DNA of 44,550 nt from an uncultured Ferrovum sp. (GCA_903893215.1 CAITLJ010000060.1:1-44550), one strand, 5' to 3'. Counted from the first letter of the stretch, positions 16,945 through 27,679 are shown. Notes: a model not told the origin generated them from the letters alone. A program made the numbers and translations.

Positions 16945-18210
16945 ATGGACAGCCTCAAGCCGGACAGCGACCCGTCAGCGGGCGCTCTTTCACCCAGCGC
17001 CCCATTGTCTGGCGTCCCGTTGTCTGGCACCCCGTTGTCTGGCACCCCGTTGTCTGGCACCCCGTTGCCTGACCACGCGTTGTCTGACGTCCCGCTGTCT
17101 GACGTTCTGGCGGCGCCTGGCAATACGCCCGTCAACCTGCTGGACTTCAACCTCGCCCAGCTTGAGACATTCGTCGAGAGTCTGGGCGAGAAGCGTTTCC
17201 GCGCGCGGCAACTGATGCGCTGGATCCATCTGTACGGTCAGGACGATTTTTCGGCCATGAGCGATCTTGCGCGCAGCCTGCGCGAGAAGCTCGCCGGCCG
17301 GGCGGTGATCGCCCCTCCCAAATTGCTGGCCAGCCAGCAGTCCGACGACGGCACGCAAAAGTGGGTGCTGGAAGTCGGTGCTGGCAATGCCATTGAAACC
17401 GTCTTCATTCCCGAAGGAGACCGCGGCACCCTGTGCGTCTCCTCGCAGGTGGGGTGTGCACTGGCGTGCACTTTCTGTTCCACCGGCCATCAGGGCTTCA
17501 ACCGCAACCTGACCACGGCAGAGATCATCGGCCAGTTGTGGTGGGCCAACCGGGCCCTCGGGCGCGACCCCAAGGGCGAGCGCATCGTCAGCAATGTGGT
17601 GATGATGGGCATGGGCGAGCCTCTCGCCAATCTCGACAATGTCGACGCTGCCCTCGACATCATGCTCGACGACTTTGGCTACGGTTTGTCCCGTCGTCGC
17701 GTCACCTTGTCCACCTCGGGCATCGTGCCGGCGCTCGACAAGCTGCGCGAGCGCCATCCGGTGGCGCTCGCAGTCTCGCTGCATGCGCCCAATGACGCGT
17801 TGCGCGACGTGATCGTGCCGATCAACCGCAAGTATCCGCTGGCCGAGCTGCTGGCCGCGTGCAAGCGCTATCTGGCAGCTGCGCCACGTGACTTCGTCAC
17901 CTTCGAATACGTGATGCTGGATGGGGTGAACGACACGGTGGCGCATGCGCACGAATTGCTCGCCCTGATCCATGATGTGCCGTGCAAGTTCAACCTGATC
18001 CCGTTCAACCCGTTTCCAAACAGCATCTACAGGCGCTCGCGCAGCGAGACGATCAGCCGCTTCCGCGACATCCTGATGCAGGCCGGCTATGTGGTTACGG
18101 TGCGTCGCACGCGCGGCGATGACATCGACGCTGCCTGCGGGCAGCTGGCAGGCCAGGTGCAGGACAAATCGCGCCGGCTGGAGCGCCTGACGCGTGAGGG
18201 CTTGCGATGA
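16945..18210 (+). CDS. rlmN: Dual-specificity rRNA/tRNA adenine-C2 methyltransferase RlmN, with N-terminal repeat extension
   Basis: The protein has 421 residues. The radical-SAM cluster motif CALACTFC gives C171, C175 and C178. [26 protein letters not shown] and the C-terminal [11 protein letters not shown] (catalytic Cys) complete the RlmN pattern. RlmN methylates A2503 of 23S rRNA and A37 of some tRNAs. The conserved domain starts near residue 63 ([12 protein letters not shown]). The preceding ~60 residues are unusual and include seven five-residue PLSGx-like units. The repeat tract is in frame and open, but a true start nearer the core domain cannot be excluded. The gene overlaps pilW by 4 bases. 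Confidence 0.97.
   Translation: MDSLKPDSDPSAGALSPSAPLSGVPLSGTPLSGTPLSGTPLPDHALSDVPLSDVLAAPGNTPVNLLDFNLAQLETFVESLGEKRFRARQLMRWIHLYGQDDFSAMSDLARSLREKLAGRAVIAPPKLLASQQSDDGTQKWVLEVGAGNAIETVFIPEGDRGTLCVSSQVGCALACTFCSTGHQGFNRNLTTAEIIGQLWWANRALGRDPKGERIVSNVVMMGMGEPLANLDNVDAALDIMLDDFGYGLSRRRVTLSTSGIVPALDKLRERHPVALAVSLHAPNDALRDVIVPINRKYPLAELLAACKRYLAAAPRDFVTFEYVMLDGVNDTVAHAHELLALIHDVPCKFNLIPFNPFPNSIYRRSRSETISRFRDILMQAGYVVTVRRTRGDDIDAACGQLAGQVQDKSRRLERLTREGLR
17002..17106 (+). repeat. 15-bp tandem repeats in the rlmN 5' end
   Basis: Seven 15-bp units of the type CCGTTGTCTGGCACC encode [10 protein letters not shown] (three times), [10 protein letters not shown] and PLSDV. The middle units are identical in DNA. 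All units keep the reading frame, so copy-number changes would alter protein length only. Confidence 0.9.
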
Positions 18211-19022
18211 GCGCGCCGCGCCCGGTGGCGGTCCTGTTGCTTGGCGTCGTGCTGATGCTGGCGGGTTGCATGGCCACCAACACCACCGTGCGCAACGGCG
18301 TGGTGGCGGTACCGCCCACGGCCGCGGCGCAGGAGGCGGCGCGGCTGGCCGAACTGCGCTATCGCGCCAAGGCGCATGGCGATCTGGCCGCTGCCTATTA
18401 CGAACGCGGCCAGTTTGGCGTCGCGCTCGAAGAGGCCAACGAATCGATCCAGATCGATCCGGCCTATGTCGGCGGCTGGAACCTGCGTGGCCTGGTATAC
18501 ATGGCGCTGCGCGAGGACCGGGATGCCGAGGACAGCTTCCGCCAGGGCTACCGGCTGGCTCCCAATGATGCCGAACTGCAGAACAATTACGGCTACTTCC
18601 TGTGCGACCGTGGTCGAGAGCGGGAAGGGCTGCAAAGACTCGATGCGGTGTTGCGCGATCCGCTTTACGCCACCCCGGAAAAAGCCCTGGTGAATGCGGC
18701 GCAGTGCACCCAGCGTCTGCACGATGAACCAGCAACCGAGGCCTATCTGCGGCGTGCCGTGCACATGGCGCCGACCTACCCGCCAGCAGCCACCCAGCTG
18801 GCCGGATTGCTGGAGCGCAGCGGTCGTCGCGGCGAGGCGCGCGAGGCCTTGCGACCATTGCTGCGTGCAACCCCGCCGCCACAGGACATTCTGTTGACCA
18901 TGGCGCGACTGGATGATGCATTGAATGACCCGCAACAGGCGCGCGAGCATCGCGCCCTGCTGCAGCGATATTATCCTGAAGGCGGAGCCGTGCCCGCCAC
19001 GTCAGCCGAGCCCCGTCCATGA
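18207..19022 (+). CDS. pilW: Type IV pilus biogenesis/stability lipoprotein PilW (PilF)
   Basis: The protein has 271 residues. The signal peptide ends in a lipobox with Cys21 (LMLAGC), so it should be an outer-membrane lipoprotein. TPR motifs follow ([40 protein letters not shown]). PilW/PilF is the pilotin that helps assemble the PilQ secretin. Its place between rlmN and rodZ-ispG is the classic order. It overlaps both neighbours by 4 bases (ATGA), indicating translational coupling. Confidence 0.93.
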   Translation: MSAPRPVAVLLLGVVLMLAGCMATNTTVRNGVVAVPPTAAAQEAARLAELRYRAKAHGDLAAAYYERGQFGVALEEANESIQIDPAYVGGWNLRGLVYMALREDRDAEDSFRQGYRLAPNDAELQNNYGYFLCDRGREREGLQRLDAVLRDPLYATPEKALVNAAQCTQRLHDEPATEAYLRRAVHMAPTYPPAATQLAGLLERSGRRGEAREALRPLLRATPPPQDILLTMARLDDALNDPQQAREHRALLQRYYPEGGAVPATSAEPRP

Positions 19023-20101
19023 GTGACTCCGAGTCGAGTACCGCCCCTCTCGCCGAAACGCACCCGCCTGCCGAAGAGGAGGCCCCGCCAGCTGCGGTCG
19101 AGCCACTGCTGCGGCGTGGTCAGCGACTTGAGCAAGCCCGTTTGCAGGCGGGCCTGACCATCGCCGACGTAGCCTCGCGCCTGCGTCTGTCGCAGGCCCA
19201 GATTGAGGCCCTGGAACAGGACGATCTGGCGGCCTTGCCACCCGCCACGTTCGTGCGTGGCTTCGTCCGCAACTACGCCCGTCTGCTCAAGCTGCCCGTC
19301 GAGGCGCTCGAACAGGCACCGACGGCGGGGGCTGCAGCGTCCGCCACCCAGCCGGCCTTCACGCTGCAGCCCCCGCCGTCGGTGGATGCGCTGCCGCTGG
19401 ATGGTCGCGCCAGCGCCAACCGGCGCTGGCTGGGGGCGGCCGTCGTGGCGCTGGTGATCGGCGCAGTGATCGGGGTGGTACGTCTTGAGCACCTCGATGG
19501 CGCGCGTGATCTGGTGGCGGACCAGGTGAAGGGCCCAGTGGGCTTCGTGCTCGACCTGTTCCGCAGCAAACCCGTGCCGTCTGTTGCGATGCCCGCCAGC
19601 ACAGCCCCTGCCGCCACGGCGACGCCCATGACCACGTCGGTCGCTGCCGATCCGGGTACTGGCGCTCCGGGCGCTGCCGATCCGGGTACTGGCGCTCCGG
19701 GTACTGGCGCCCCCGCGCTGCCGGCTGCGCTCGCGGTCGCCGACGCCGCGTCCGCAGCTGCACCGTCTGCCAGTCCACCGGTCCCGGCAGAGACCGCCTT
19801 GGCCAACACGCCGGCGTCGACGACGGTGGCGGCATCAGGTGAGGCTGGCAATGTGCTTGATTTCAGTTTTGAAGGCGACAGCTGGGTGGAGGTGCGCGAC
19901 AGCACCAATACCGTGATTTACTCCCGCACCTCGCATGCTGGCGACATCCAGTCGGTGTCCTTCAGGGGCCAGATCAGCGTGGTGATCGGCAACGCCAGGT
20001 CCACCCATCTCAGCCTCAATGGTGCTGACGTGATGCTGGCACCCCATACCAAAGTCACCGTGGCCCGGCTCAAGCTGGATGCGGCTGGCCCCCGACCCTG
20101 A
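19019..20101 (+). CDS. rodZ: RodZ-like helix-turn-helix membrane protein
   Basis: The protein has 360 residues. An N-terminal HTH_25 domain (about 25-95; GQRLEQARLQAGLTIADVAS, ATFVRGFVRNYARLL) faces the cytoplasm. One membrane helix follows near 142-158 (WLGAAVVALVIGAVIG). A Pro/Ala/Gly-rich linker leads to a C-terminal beta domain (FSFEGDSWVEVRDSTNTVIY). RodZ links MreB to the elongasome and helps set rod shape. The linker contains a perfect 30-bp tandem duplication. It sits between pilW and ispG, as commonly seen. Confidence 0.93.
   Translation: MSDSESSTAPLAETHPPAEEEAPPAAVEPLLRRGQRLEQARLQAGLTIADVASRLRLSQAQIEALEQDDLAALPPATFVRGFVRNYARLLKLPVEALEQAPTAGAAASATQPAFTLQPPPSVDALPLDGRASANRRWLGAAVVALVIGAVIGVVRLEHLDGARDLVADQVKGPVGFVLDLFRSKPVPSVAMPASTAPAATATPMTTSVAADPGTGAPGAADPGTGAPGTGAPALPAALAVADAASAAAPSASPPVPAETALANTPASTTVAASGEAGNVLDFSFEGDSWVEVRDSTNTVIYSRTSHAGDIQSVSFRGQISVVIGNARSTHLSLNGADVMLAPHTKVTVARLKLDAAGPRP
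19642..19701 (+). repeat. Perfect 30-bp tandem duplication in the rodZ linker
   Basis: Positions 19642-19671 and 19672-19701 are identical. Each encodes AADPGTGAPG or its frame-equivalent within the periplasmic linker. A partial third unit (GTACTGGCGC) follows. Confidence 0.9.
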
Positions 20102-20113
20102 GCGAGAGTTCCG

Positions 20114-21343
20114 ATGCCGATCGCGCTTCCTGTCCGTCACAACACCCTGCGCGTGCGCGTGGGCAGCATTCCCGTCGGTGGTGGCAGCCCGGTGGTGGTG
20201 CAGTCCATGACCAACACCGACACGGCCAACATCCCGGCCACCATCCAGCAGGTGGCTGCCCTGGCGCGCGCCGGCTCGGAACTGGTGCGGATCACGGTCA
20301 ACACCAGCGAGGCAGCTGCGGCCGTGCCGCATATCCGCGATGGCCTGGCGCGCGTTGGCCTGCAGGTGCCGCTGGTCGGTGATTTCCATTTCAATGGCCA
20401 CCGTCTGCTGCAGGAGCATCCCGCCTGTGGTGAAGCCTTGGCCAAGTTCCGCATCAACCCGGGCAATGTCGGCGCCGGCAAGCGCCGCGACGACCAGTTC
20501 GGCTATCTGATCGAAACCGCCTGTCGCCTCGACAAGCCGGTGCGCATCGGCGTCAACTGGGGCAGCCTGGATCAGGAACTGCTGGCGCGCATGATGGATG
20601 CCAATGCTGCCCTGGCCCGCCCCGAACCCGCCGATGTGGTGCTGCGCGAAGTGCTGATCACGTCGGCGCTGGAGAGTGCGGCCAAGGCCGTCGAAATCGG
20701 CCTGCCGGAAGACCACATCATTCTTTCCTGCAAGGTGAGTGGTGTGCAGGACCTGATCGCCGTCTATCGCGCGCTGGCGCAGCGCACCCGGCATCCCCTG
20801 CATCTGGGCCTCACCGAAGCCGGCATGGGCACCAAGGGGGTGGTGGCGTCCAGCGTGGGTATTGGCGTGCTGCTGCAGGAGGGCATTGGTGACACCATCC
20901 GCATCTCGCTGACTCCCGAACCCGGTGGTGACCGCACGCGCGAGGTGATCGTGGCACAGGAACTGCTGCAGACCATGGGGCTGCGTTCGTTCACGCCGCT
21001 GGTTACCGCCTGCCCGGGCTGTGGACGCACCACCAGCACCTATTTTCAGGAACTGGCCGACCGCATCCAGAGCTTCCTGCGCAACAGCATGCCGGAATGG
21101 CGCGAGCGTTATCCCGGCGTAGAAAACCTTAACGTGGCAGTGATGGGCTGTGTGGTCAACGGCCCTGGCGAGAGCAAGCTGGCCGACATCGGGATCAGTT
21201 TGCCGGGCTCTGGTGAGCGGCCGGTGGCGCCAGTGTTTGTGGATGGCGAACGTGCCCAGACGCTCAAGGGCGACCGGATTGCCGAGGAGTTTCAGGCGCT
21301 GGTGATCGATTACGTGGAAAAGCGGTACGGAAAACAGGCATGA
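20114..21343 (+). CDS. ispG: 4-hydroxy-3-methylbut-2-enyl-diphosphate synthase (flavodoxin type)
   Basis: The protein has 409 residues, typical of betaproteobacterial IspG. The [4Fe-4S] ligands are in [11 protein letters not shown] and in the later [16 protein letters not shown] segment. [20 protein letters not shown] is the conserved N-terminal TIM-barrel strand. It carries out the penultimate step of the MEP isoprenoid pathway, reducing MEcPP to HMBPP. It starts 12 bases after rodZ and its end overlaps hisS (ATGA). Confidence 0.99.
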   Translation: MPIALPVRHNTLRVRVGSIPVGGGSPVVVQSMTNTDTANIPATIQQVAALARAGSELVRITVNTSEAAAAVPHIRDGLARVGLQVPLVGDFHFNGHRLLQEHPACGEALAKFRINPGNVGAGKRRDDQFGYLIETACRLDKPVRIGVNWGSLDQELLARMMDANAALARPEPADVVLREVLITSALESAAKAVEIGLPEDHIILSCKVSGVQDLIAVYRALAQRTRHPLHLGLTEAGMGTKGVVASSVGIGVLLQEGIGDTIRISLTPEPGGDRTREVIVAQELLQTMGLRSFTPLVTACPGCGRTTSTYFQELADRIQSFLRNSMPEWRERYPGVENLNVAVMGCVVNGPGESKLADIGISLPGSGERPVAPVFVDGERAQTLKGDRIAEEFQALVIDYVEKRYGKQA

Positions 21344-22629
21344 GTCAGGCGTTTCAGGCAGTACGTGGCATGAACGACATCCTTCCGGATGTCTCGCACG
21401 AATGGGAGTTTCTCGAAGATACCCTGCGTGACTGGCTGGCCAGTTACGGCTACCGGCAGCTGCGCACGCCGCTGCTCGAGCCCACGGCGCTGTTCACGCG
21501 TTCGATCGGCGAAGTCACCGACATCGTCGAGAAAGAAATGTACAGCTTTGAGGACAGCCTGAACGGCGAAAAGCTCACCCTTCGGCCCGAAGCCACGGCG
21601 TCTTCGGTGCGCGCCGCGCTCCAGCATAACCTGCTGTATCCCGGGCCGCAGCGGCTCTGGTACATCGGCCCGATGTTCCGTCACGAGCGCCCGCAAAAAG
21701 GCCGCTACCGCCAGTTTCACCAGTGTGGCGCCGAGGCGCTCGGCTTTCCCGGTCCGGACATCGACGCCGAGCTGATCATGATGACGGCCAGGCTGTGGAA
21801 GCGCCTGGCGCTGCCGCCGGTCGAACTGCAGATCAACAGCCTGGGGTCGCCCGAAGCGCGTCTGCGCCACCGCGCCCGTCTGATCGCCCATCTGGAAGCG
21901 CACGCCGACCTGCTCGATGAGGATGCGCGTCGTCGCCTGCACACCAATCCGCTGCGCATCCTCGACAGCAAGAACCCGGGCATGCAGGCACTGATCGAGG
22001 CCGCTCCGCAGTTGGCGGATGACCTGGATGACGCGTCGCGCCATCACTTCGAGACCCTGCAGTCCTTGCTCGGCCACGCCGGCATCCCCTTCCGCGTCAA
22101 CCCGCGACTGGTGCGCGGGCTGGATTACTACAATGCCACCGTGTTCGAGTGGGTGACCGACGCGCTCGGCGCACAGGGCACCATCTGTGCCGGCGGTCGT
22201 TACGACGGCCTGATTCCCCAGTTGGGCGGTAAGCCCACGCCGGCGGCCGGCTTCGGCATGGGGCTTGAACGCCTGCTGTTGCTCCGCCAGGAAGCCCATG
22301 GCGCCCTGCCGGCCCCGGCACCGGATGTCTATCTGGCGCACAGCGGCGGCGCGCTCACTGCATTTGCGCTGCAGGCAGCCGAGGTGCTGCGCGACGCCGG
22401 ATGTCGTACCCTGTTTCATGCCGGGGGGGGCAGTTTCAAATCCCAGCTCAAACGCGCAGACGGCAGCGGTGCGGCCATGTGCGTGATCATCGGTGAGGAT
22501 GAGGCCGCCAAGGGCTGTGTCACGCTCAAGCCGCTGCGGGGTCAGGGCGCACAGCAGGAAGTCGCGCTCGCAGCGCTGGGTGCGCAGGCCAGCGCCCTGC
22601 GCGCTGCGCTGGCGGCGCCAGCCGTCTGA
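21340..22629 (+). CDS. hisS: Histidyl-tRNA synthetase
   Basis: The protein has 429 residues. Class II motifs are seen: motif 2 region [12 protein letters not shown] and [17 protein letters not shown], and the HisRS signatures [13 protein letters not shown] and [11 protein letters not shown]-terminal anticodon-binding domain follows ([16 protein letters not shown]). It charges tRNA(His). It overlaps ispG by 4 bases and precedes the yfgM-like gene, as in many proteobacteria. Confidence 0.99.
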   Translation: MSQAFQAVRGMNDILPDVSHEWEFLEDTLRDWLASYGYRQLRTPLLEPTALFTRSIGEVTDIVEKEMYSFEDSLNGEKLTLRPEATASSVRAALQHNLLYPGPQRLWYIGPMFRHERPQKGRYRQFHQCGAEALGFPGPDIDAELIMMTARLWKRLALPPVELQINSLGSPEARLRHRARLIAHLEAHADLLDEDARRRLHTNPLRILDSKNPGMQALIEAAPQLADDLDDASRHHFETLQSLLGHAGIPFRVNPRLVRGLDYYNATVFEWVTDALGAQGTICAGGRYDGLIPQLGGKPTPAAGFGMGLERLLLLRQEAHGALPAPAPDVYLAHSGGALTAFALQAAEVLRDAGCRTLFHAGGGSFKSQLKRADGSGAAMCVIIGEDEAAKGCVTLKPLRGQGAQQEVALAALGAQASALRAALAAPAV

Positions 22630-22668
22630 TCCGTTTATTCATCATTTCGATTTCGCCAGGAAGCAGCA

Positions 22669-23412
22669 ATGTACGATCTAGAAGAACAGGAACAAATCGA
22701 GGCACTCAAGGCCTGGTGGCAGGAAAACCGCAAGTTTGTGCTGACGGTTGCCGTGGCCGGTGTGGTTGCCTATGGCGGGATCACCGGCTGGAAGGCCTGG
22801 AAGGCAAGCCAGGCCGAGCAGGCTGCCAACCAGTTTGCAAGCTTCCAGAAAGCGGCCGCCGCCGCTGGTGGTGACCCGGTGAAGACGGACGGGGCCGCAC
22901 GTGCGATCGAAGCGGCGGTGCCCAACTCGGCTTACGCGGCACGCGCGGCCTTGCTGGCGGCGCAAGCGTTGGCCAATGCAGGCAAGACCGCCGAAGCGCA
23001 GGTGCAGTATCAGTGGGTGATTGATCACGCCGCCGAGACCCAGTTGCAGGCTTTGGCGCGTGTGCGTCTGGCCGGCGTGCTGGCGGATGCACAGAAATAC
23101 GATCAGGCGCTGGCGCTGCTGGCCACCGGCATTGATGCCGATTTTGCCACCCTGGCGGGTGACCGCCGCGGTGACATCCTGCTGGCACAGGGCAAAACCT
23201 TGGAGGCACGTGCCGCCTATCGCAGCGCGCTGGACGCGGCCGATGCCAGCAATCCGCTGCGCACCTTGCTGCAGGCCAAGGCCGACGCGCTGGGCGCAGA
23301 CGCCGTCGTAAAGACCGCCAGCAAGGACGACGGCAAGGCTGCGGCAACGCCGCCAGGTGGCGGTGGCGCAGCCGCGCCTGCCGCCGGTGATGACAAGGCG
23401 GTCGCCAAGTGA
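22669..23412 (+). CDS. yfgM: YfgM-like TPR inner-membrane protein
   Basis: The protein has 247 residues. The N-terminus (YDLEEQEQIEALKAWWQENR) followed by one membrane helix (FVLTVAVAGVVAYGGI) is typical of the YfgM/TPR_21 family. The rest is periplasmic TPR-like helices (AKTAEAQVQYQWVIDHA-type), ending in an Ala/Gly-rich tail. In E. coli YfgM associates with SecYEG and PpiD and assists folding of exported proteins. The start has AGGAAG upstream. The end overlaps bamB by 4 bases (GTGA), which supports a joint role in envelope biogenesis. Confidence 0.92.
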   Translation: MYDLEEQEQIEALKAWWQENRKFVLTVAVAGVVAYGGITGWKAWKASQAEQAANQFASFQKAAAAAGGDPVKTDGAARAIEAAVPNSAYAARAALLAAQALANAGKTAEAQVQYQWVIDHAAETQLQALARVRLAGVLADAQKYDQALALLATGIDADFATLAGDRRGDILLAQGKTLEARAAYRSALDAADASNPLRTLLQAKADALGADAVVKTASKDDGKAAATPPGGGGAAAPAAGDDKAVAK

Positions 23413-24614
23413 CGGCCCTGCGCGCGGTCCCGGCGGGCACTGGTGTCCTGACCCGGTCACGGGCAGCAGTTCGCCTTCGCCGCGTTGCGCCTACTGCGCT
23501 GATCGCAGTCATGCTGGCCGCCAGCCTGCCGGGATGCAGCCTGTTCGGCAGCACGGCACGGGTGACCCCGCCACTCAAGGCCGAAGCAGGTCTGCAGACC
23601 CTGCAGGCGCGCTGGCATCTCGACCTGTCCGACGGACAGGTGGTACCCCTGTCTGCTGCGGTGGATGGCGGACGCATCTTTGCGGCAAAGGCGTCAGGCG
23701 AGTTGCAGGCGCTCAACGCCACCTCCGGTAGCCAGGTCTGGAAAGTCACGGTGCCGGACCAGCTGGCGGGCGGTGTCGGCGCTGGCGAACATCTGGTGGC
23801 GGTGGGCACGCGGCATGGCAAGGTGGTGGTGTTTGACGAAGACGGCCACCCGCTTTGGGACGCCGTGGCCGGCGTAAGTGCGATCACGGCACCGCCGGTG
23901 ATCGCCGACGGCGTGGTGGTGGTGCGCACCGGGGAGGGCAAGCTGGTTGCCTTCACCGCAGCCAACGGCGCCAAGCGCTGGTCGGTCGAACGCGCCCTGC
24001 CGGCGCTCACCCTGTATCGCGCCAGCAGTGCCGTGGCAGCGCATGGCGCGCTGTTTGTGGGCCTGCCGGGCGGCAAGTTGCTCGCGCTCACGCTGGATCA
24101 GGGCAAGGTGGGCTGGGAGTCGGCAGTGGCCGTGCCACGTGGTGCGACCGAACTGGAGCGGGTCGCTGATGTCACCGGCACCCCGGTCGTTGGTGAGCGC
24201 GATGTGTGTGCTGCCACCTACCAGGGACGGGTGGCCTGTCTGAACCCGACCAATGGCAACCCCTTGTGGTCGCGCGAGGTGTCCAGTCTGAGCGGACTGG
24301 GCGCTGACAGCGGCCGGGTCTACGTGGCTGACGAGAAAGGCGCTGTGAGCGCCTGGGAACGTGGTAGCGGTTCGCCGGCCTGGAAGAACGAGGACCTCAA
24401 CGGTCGCCGCCTGATCGGCGCCGTGGCGGCTGCCGGCCTGGTGATCACGGGTGACCTGCAAGGCTACGTGCACTGGCTCGATCGCAGCGACGGCAAGATC
24501 ACGGCACGTGCGTCCACCGATGGCAGCAGCCTGTTCCAGGCACCGATTTTTCTGGGCGACGGCGTGCTGGTACAGACCCGCAAGGGTGGCCTGTTCGTGT
24601 TCCCGATGCCTTGA
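23409..24614 (+). CDS. bamB: Outer membrane protein assembly factor BamB
   Basis: The protein has 401 residues from GTG 23409. A somewhat long signal region ends in the lipobox LPGC (Cys43). PQQ-like beta-propeller blades follow (KASGELQALNATSGSQVWKV, VVVFDEDGHPLWDAV, VACLNPTNGNPLWSREV). BamB is an outer-membrane lipoprotein that binds BamA in beta-barrel protein assembly. The roughly 25 residues before the hydrophobic core are longer than usual, but no closer start codon fits. Der follows after 15 bases. Confidence 0.96.
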   Translation: MTALRAVPAGTGVLTRSRAAVRLRRVAPTALIAVMLAASLPGCSLFGSTARVTPPLKAEAGLQTLQARWHLDLSDGQVVPLSAAVDGGRIFAAKASGELQALNATSGSQVWKVTVPDQLAGGVGAGEHLVAVGTRHGKVVVFDEDGHPLWDAVAGVSAITAPPVIADGVVVVRTGEGKLVAFTAANGAKRWSVERALPALTLYRASSAVAAHGALFVGLPGGKLLALTLDQGKVGWESAVAVPRGATELERVADVTGTPVVGERDVCAATYQGRVACLNPTNGNPLWSREVSSLSGLGADSGRVYVADEKGAVSAWERGSGSPAWKNEDLNGRRLIGAVAAAGLVITGDLQGYVHWLDRSDGKITARASTDGSSLFQAPIFLGDGVLVQTRKGGLFVFPMP

Positions 24615-24629
24615 GGTTGTCACCGTAAA

Positions 24630-26042
24630 ATGCTCCCAACGATCGCCCTGGTGGGCCGGCCCAATGTCGGCAAATCCACCCTGTTCAACCGCCTCACCCG
24701 CACACGCGACGCATTGGTGGCCGATTTGCCTGGCCTCACCCGCGACCGCCACTACGGCAAGGCGAAGTCGGGCGACATCAAGTACTTCGTGGTCGATACC
24801 GGCGGCTTCGAGCCCAAGACCGACGACGGCATCCTAAAGCAGATGGCCCTGCAAACCCTGCAGGCGATCGACGAAGCTGACCGCATCGTCTTCCTGACCG
24901 ACGCCCGGCAGGGTCTCAGCCACGGCGACAAGCAGATCGCCGAGGTGCTGCGCAAGCGCGGCAAGCCGGTCGTGCTCGCCGTCAACAAGGCCGAGGGCAT
25001 GCGCCACTCGGTGGTGACAGCCGAATTTCACGAGCTTGGTCTGGGTGAACCTTTCGCCATTTCCGGTGCACATGGCGACAGTGTCGACGAGCTGATGGAA
25101 CTGGTGCTCGAGGGTTACCAGCCCGAACCCGAGCCGGATGAGAACGCACCACGCAATCCGCGCATCGCCATCGTGGGGCGTCCCAACGTGGGCAAGTCCA
25201 CCCTGGTCAACGCCCTGCTGGGTGAAGAGCGGGTGATCGCTTTTGATCAGCCCGGCACTACGCGCGACAGCATCTATATCGATTTTCAGCGTGGCGATCG
25301 TGCGTACACCCTGATCGATACCGCCGGTGTGCGGCGTCGCGGCAAGGTGTTCGAAGCGATCGAGAAATTTTCGGTGATCAAGACCCTGCAGGCGATCGAA
25401 GACGCCAACGTGGTGGTGATGGTGGTGGATGCCCAGCAGGATATTTCCGACCAGGATTCGCACATCGCCGGTCATGTGCTCGAGCAGGGTCGGGCCGTGG
25501 TGCTGGCCGTCAACAAGTGGGACGGCATGGGTACGTATGAGCGCGAGACCACCAAGAACATGCTCTCACGCAAGCTGGGCTTTCTGGATTTTGCCCAGCA
25601 TCTGTTCATCAGCGCGCTGCACGGGCAGGGCATGGGCGGCTTGTTTCCGGCAATCGATGCGGCGTACACCGCGGCGTTCACCAAACTGCCCACGCCCAAG
25701 CTGACGCGCATGCTGATGGCCGCCACCACCCAGCACCAGCCACCAAAGAACGGTCCGTTCCGCCCCAAGCTGCGCTATGCTCATCAGGGGGGAATGAATC
25801 CGCCGCTGGTCATCGTGCATGGCAGTGCCGTCAATCACGTTTCGGATTCCTACAAACGTTATCTTGAGAATACGTTCCGTGACAATTTTGCCTTGCGCGG
25901 TACCCCTTTGCGCGTAGAGTTTCGCCAGGGGTTCAATCCTTTCGAAGGACGCAAACCTGCACCGCTCACCGAGTCGGAAGAGCGCAAGGCGCACCGCAAA
26001 CGCCGCCGTGGTCGCAAGCTGTTTGGCAATGGCAAGGACTGA
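24630..26042 (+). CDS. der: Ribosome biogenesis GTPase Der (EngA)
   Basis: The protein has 470 residues with two GTPase domains. The first P-loop GRPNVGKS is at 9-16 and the second near 183-190. [12 protein letters not shown] and [10 protein letters not shown] are the G3 regions, and NKAEG and NKWDG the G4 motifs. A KH-like C-terminal domain ends in a basic tail ([14 protein letters not shown]). Der acts in 50S subunit maturation. The bamB-der neighbourhood is conserved. Confidence 0.99.
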   Translation: MLPTIALVGRPNVGKSTLFNRLTRTRDALVADLPGLTRDRHYGKAKSGDIKYFVVDTGGFEPKTDDGILKQMALQTLQAIDEADRIVFLTDARQGLSHGDKQIAEVLRKRGKPVVLAVNKAEGMRHSVVTAEFHELGLGEPFAISGAHGDSVDELMELVLEGYQPEPEPDENAPRNPRIAIVGRPNVGKSTLVNALLGEERVIAFDQPGTTRDSIYIDFQRGDRAYTLIDTAGVRRRGKVFEAIEKFSVIKTLQAIEDANVVVMVVDAQQDISDQDSHIAGHVLEQGRAVVLAVNKWDGMGTYERETTKNMLSRKLGFLDFAQHLFISALHGQGMGGLFPAIDAAYTAAFTKLPTPKLTRMLMAATTQHQPPKNGPFRPKLRYAHQGGMNPPLVIVHGSAVNHVSDSYKRYLENTFRDNFALRGTPLRVEFRQGFNPFEGRKPAPLTESEERKAHRKRRRGRKLFGNGKD

Positions 26043-26112
26043 TCGACGGAACTTTTGCTGCAATGCAAGCCCTTACCATGAACGTGCCTGCTAGGAACAG
26101 CGTCATATTTTC

Positions 26113-26118
26113 TATACA
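26113..26118 (+). promoter_or_regulatory. Candidate -10 element upstream of hfq
   Basis: TATACA lies 38 bases before the hfq start in the 114-base AT-richer gap after der. No clear -35 is present at normal spacing. The ribosome site GGAG (26145-26148) is 8 bases before ATG. Confidence 0.35.
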
Positions 26119-26156
26119 GTGACTTCACCAAATTTTGAATTCGCGGAGCATCACCA

Positions 26157-26396
26157 ATGAGCGCCAAGGGGCAACTCTTACAAGACCCATTTCTCAACAC
26201 GCTGCGCAAAGAGCATGTTCCTGTGTCGATCTACCTGGTCAATGGCATCAAGTTGCAAGGTCAGGTCGAGTCGTTTGACCAGTATGTGGTGTTGCTGAAA
26301 AACACCGTTACCCAGATGGTCTACAAGCACGCCATCAGCACGGTGGTGCCGGCACGGCCGGTCAGCATCGCGCTGGAAAATGGCAGCGAGGGCTGA
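26157..26396 (+). CDS. hfq: RNA chaperone Hfq
   Basis: The protein has 79 residues. [20 protein letters not shown] and the Sm1 motif [20 protein letters not shown] are almost invariant in Hfq. The Sm2 motif is YKHAIST. It is a hexameric RNA-binding protein that pairs small RNAs with mRNAs. The C-terminal tail is short, as in many betaproteobacteria. It is followed by hflX, as in the conserved hfq-hflX-hflK-hflC cluster. Confidence 0.99.
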   Translation: MSAKGQLLQDPFLNTLRKEHVPVSIYLVNGIKLQGQVESFDQYVVLLKNTVTQMVYKHAISTVVPARPVSIALENGSEG

Positions 26397-26470
26397 ATCC
26401 CCTGGGCCGCGCTTCCCGCAACACGGGCGATCTTGAAACCGAACTGACCCGGGCCGAGGGCGACCTCGCC

Positions 26471-27679
26471 TTGCTGGTCGGTCTTGACCTTGGCGACCCG
26501 GATTACGCCGGCAGCATGGCGGAACTGGCCGAACTGGCGCGCAGCGCCGGGCTGCGCGTGGCTCCCGACATTGTCGGTGGCAAACGTCAGCGTCCCGACT
26601 CCAAGACTTATGCCGGCAGCGGCAAGGTGGAAGAAATCGCAAACGCTGCGCGAGCGCTCAACGCTGGACTGGTGATCTTCAACCACGAGTTGTCGCCGGC
26701 CCAGGAGCGCAACCTCGAGCGCGCCATCGGGGTGCGGGTGATCGATCGGGTCAGTCTGATCCTGGACATTTTTGCCCAGCGTGCCCGCAGTCACGATGGT
26801 CAGTTGCAGGTGGAACTGGCCCAGTTGCAGCGGCTGGCCACCCGGTTGGTGCGCGGCTGGAGTCACCTGGATCGCGAAAAAGGCGGTATCGGCCTGCGTG
26901 GTCCGGGCGAAACCCAGCTGGAAACCGACCGCCGCCTGCTCGGCAAACGTGTCAAGGTGCTCAAGGAGCGGCTTGCCAAGGTGGCACGCGTGCGTGACAC
27001 CCAACGCCAGGCGCGCGAGAAGGGCGACGCCCTGCGTGTGTCGCTGGTGGGGTACACCAACGCAGGCAAAAGCACCCTGTTCAACCGGCTCACCCATGCC
27101 CAGGCGTTTGCTGCCGACCAGCTGTTTGCCACGCTCGACACCACTTCGCGACGCGTATTCCTCAGTCCCGGGCTGACCGCGGTGGTGTCCGACACCGTAG
27201 GTTTCATCCGCCAGCTGCCGCACACGCTGGTCGAATCCTTCAAGGCCACTCTGGAAGAAACCGCGTTGGCCGACGTGCTGCTGGTGGTGGTGGACGCATC
27301 CGATCCCCGCCGCGATGCGCAACTGCACGCGGTGATCGACGTGCTGGAAGAGATCGGCGCCGGCCAAGTGCCGCGGGTGCTGGTTTACAACAAGATTGAC
27401 CGCATGCCCGGCCGTACCCCCGGCGTGGAGCGCGACGAATATGATAAAATCACGGCGCTCCGCTTGAGTGCGCTGGACGGTGGTGGTATTGACCTGTTGC
27501 GCGCAGCGTTGGAAGAAATGCGCACCGACCTGGCCGAACAGCACTGGAGCCGGCACGAACCCCAGCTGGAACACTGGGAAAGGCCTGCTCCTGCCGCCAA
27601 TGCCGGTGACGATGCCGAGACCTACCCCGACCCCGATCAACACGACGGTCACCATCACAGCAAGCCTGAAGCGGCCTGA
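26471..27679 (+). CDS. hflX: GTPase HflX
   Basis: The protein has 402 residues from TTG 26471, which has GAGGG at 26456-26460. No ATG or GTG is available upstream in frame, though the frame stays open into hfq. GPGETQLETDRR and the P-loop GYTNAGKSTLFN, followed by DTVGFIRQLPHTLVESFKAT, identify HflX. It is a ribosome-associated GTPase that splits or rescues stalled 70S ribosomes under stress. A His/Asp-rich tail (DPDQHDGHHHSK) ends the protein. Confidence 0.97.
   Translation: MLVGLDLGDPDYAGSMAELAELARSAGLRVAPDIVGGKRQRPDSKTYAGSGKVEEIANAARALNAGLVIFNHELSPAQERNLERAIGVRVIDRVSLILDIFAQRARSHDGQLQVELAQLQRLATRLVRGWSHLDREKGGIGLRGPGETQLETDRRLLGKRVKVLKERLAKVARVRDTQRQAREKGDALRVSLVGYTNAGKSTLFNRLTHAQAFAADQLFATLDTTSRRVFLSPGLTAVVSDTVGFIRQLPHTLVESFKATLEETALADVLLVVVDASDPRRDAQLHAVIDVLEEIGAGQVPRVLVYNKIDRMPGRTPGVERDEYDKITALRLSALDGGGIDLLRAALEEMRTDLAEQHWSRHEPQLEHWERPAPAANAGDDAETYPDPDQHDGHHHSKPEAA

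Noticed and set aside
17002-17106. Possible CRISPR-like array
   Set aside because: The units are contiguous 15-mers without spacers and are in frame with rlmN, so it is a coding tandem repeat.
16990-19020. 676-codon minus-strand open frame over rlmN and pilW
   Set aside because: It lies wholly opposite conserved genes, is Arg/Pro-rich and has no motif; it is a shadow of third-position GC.
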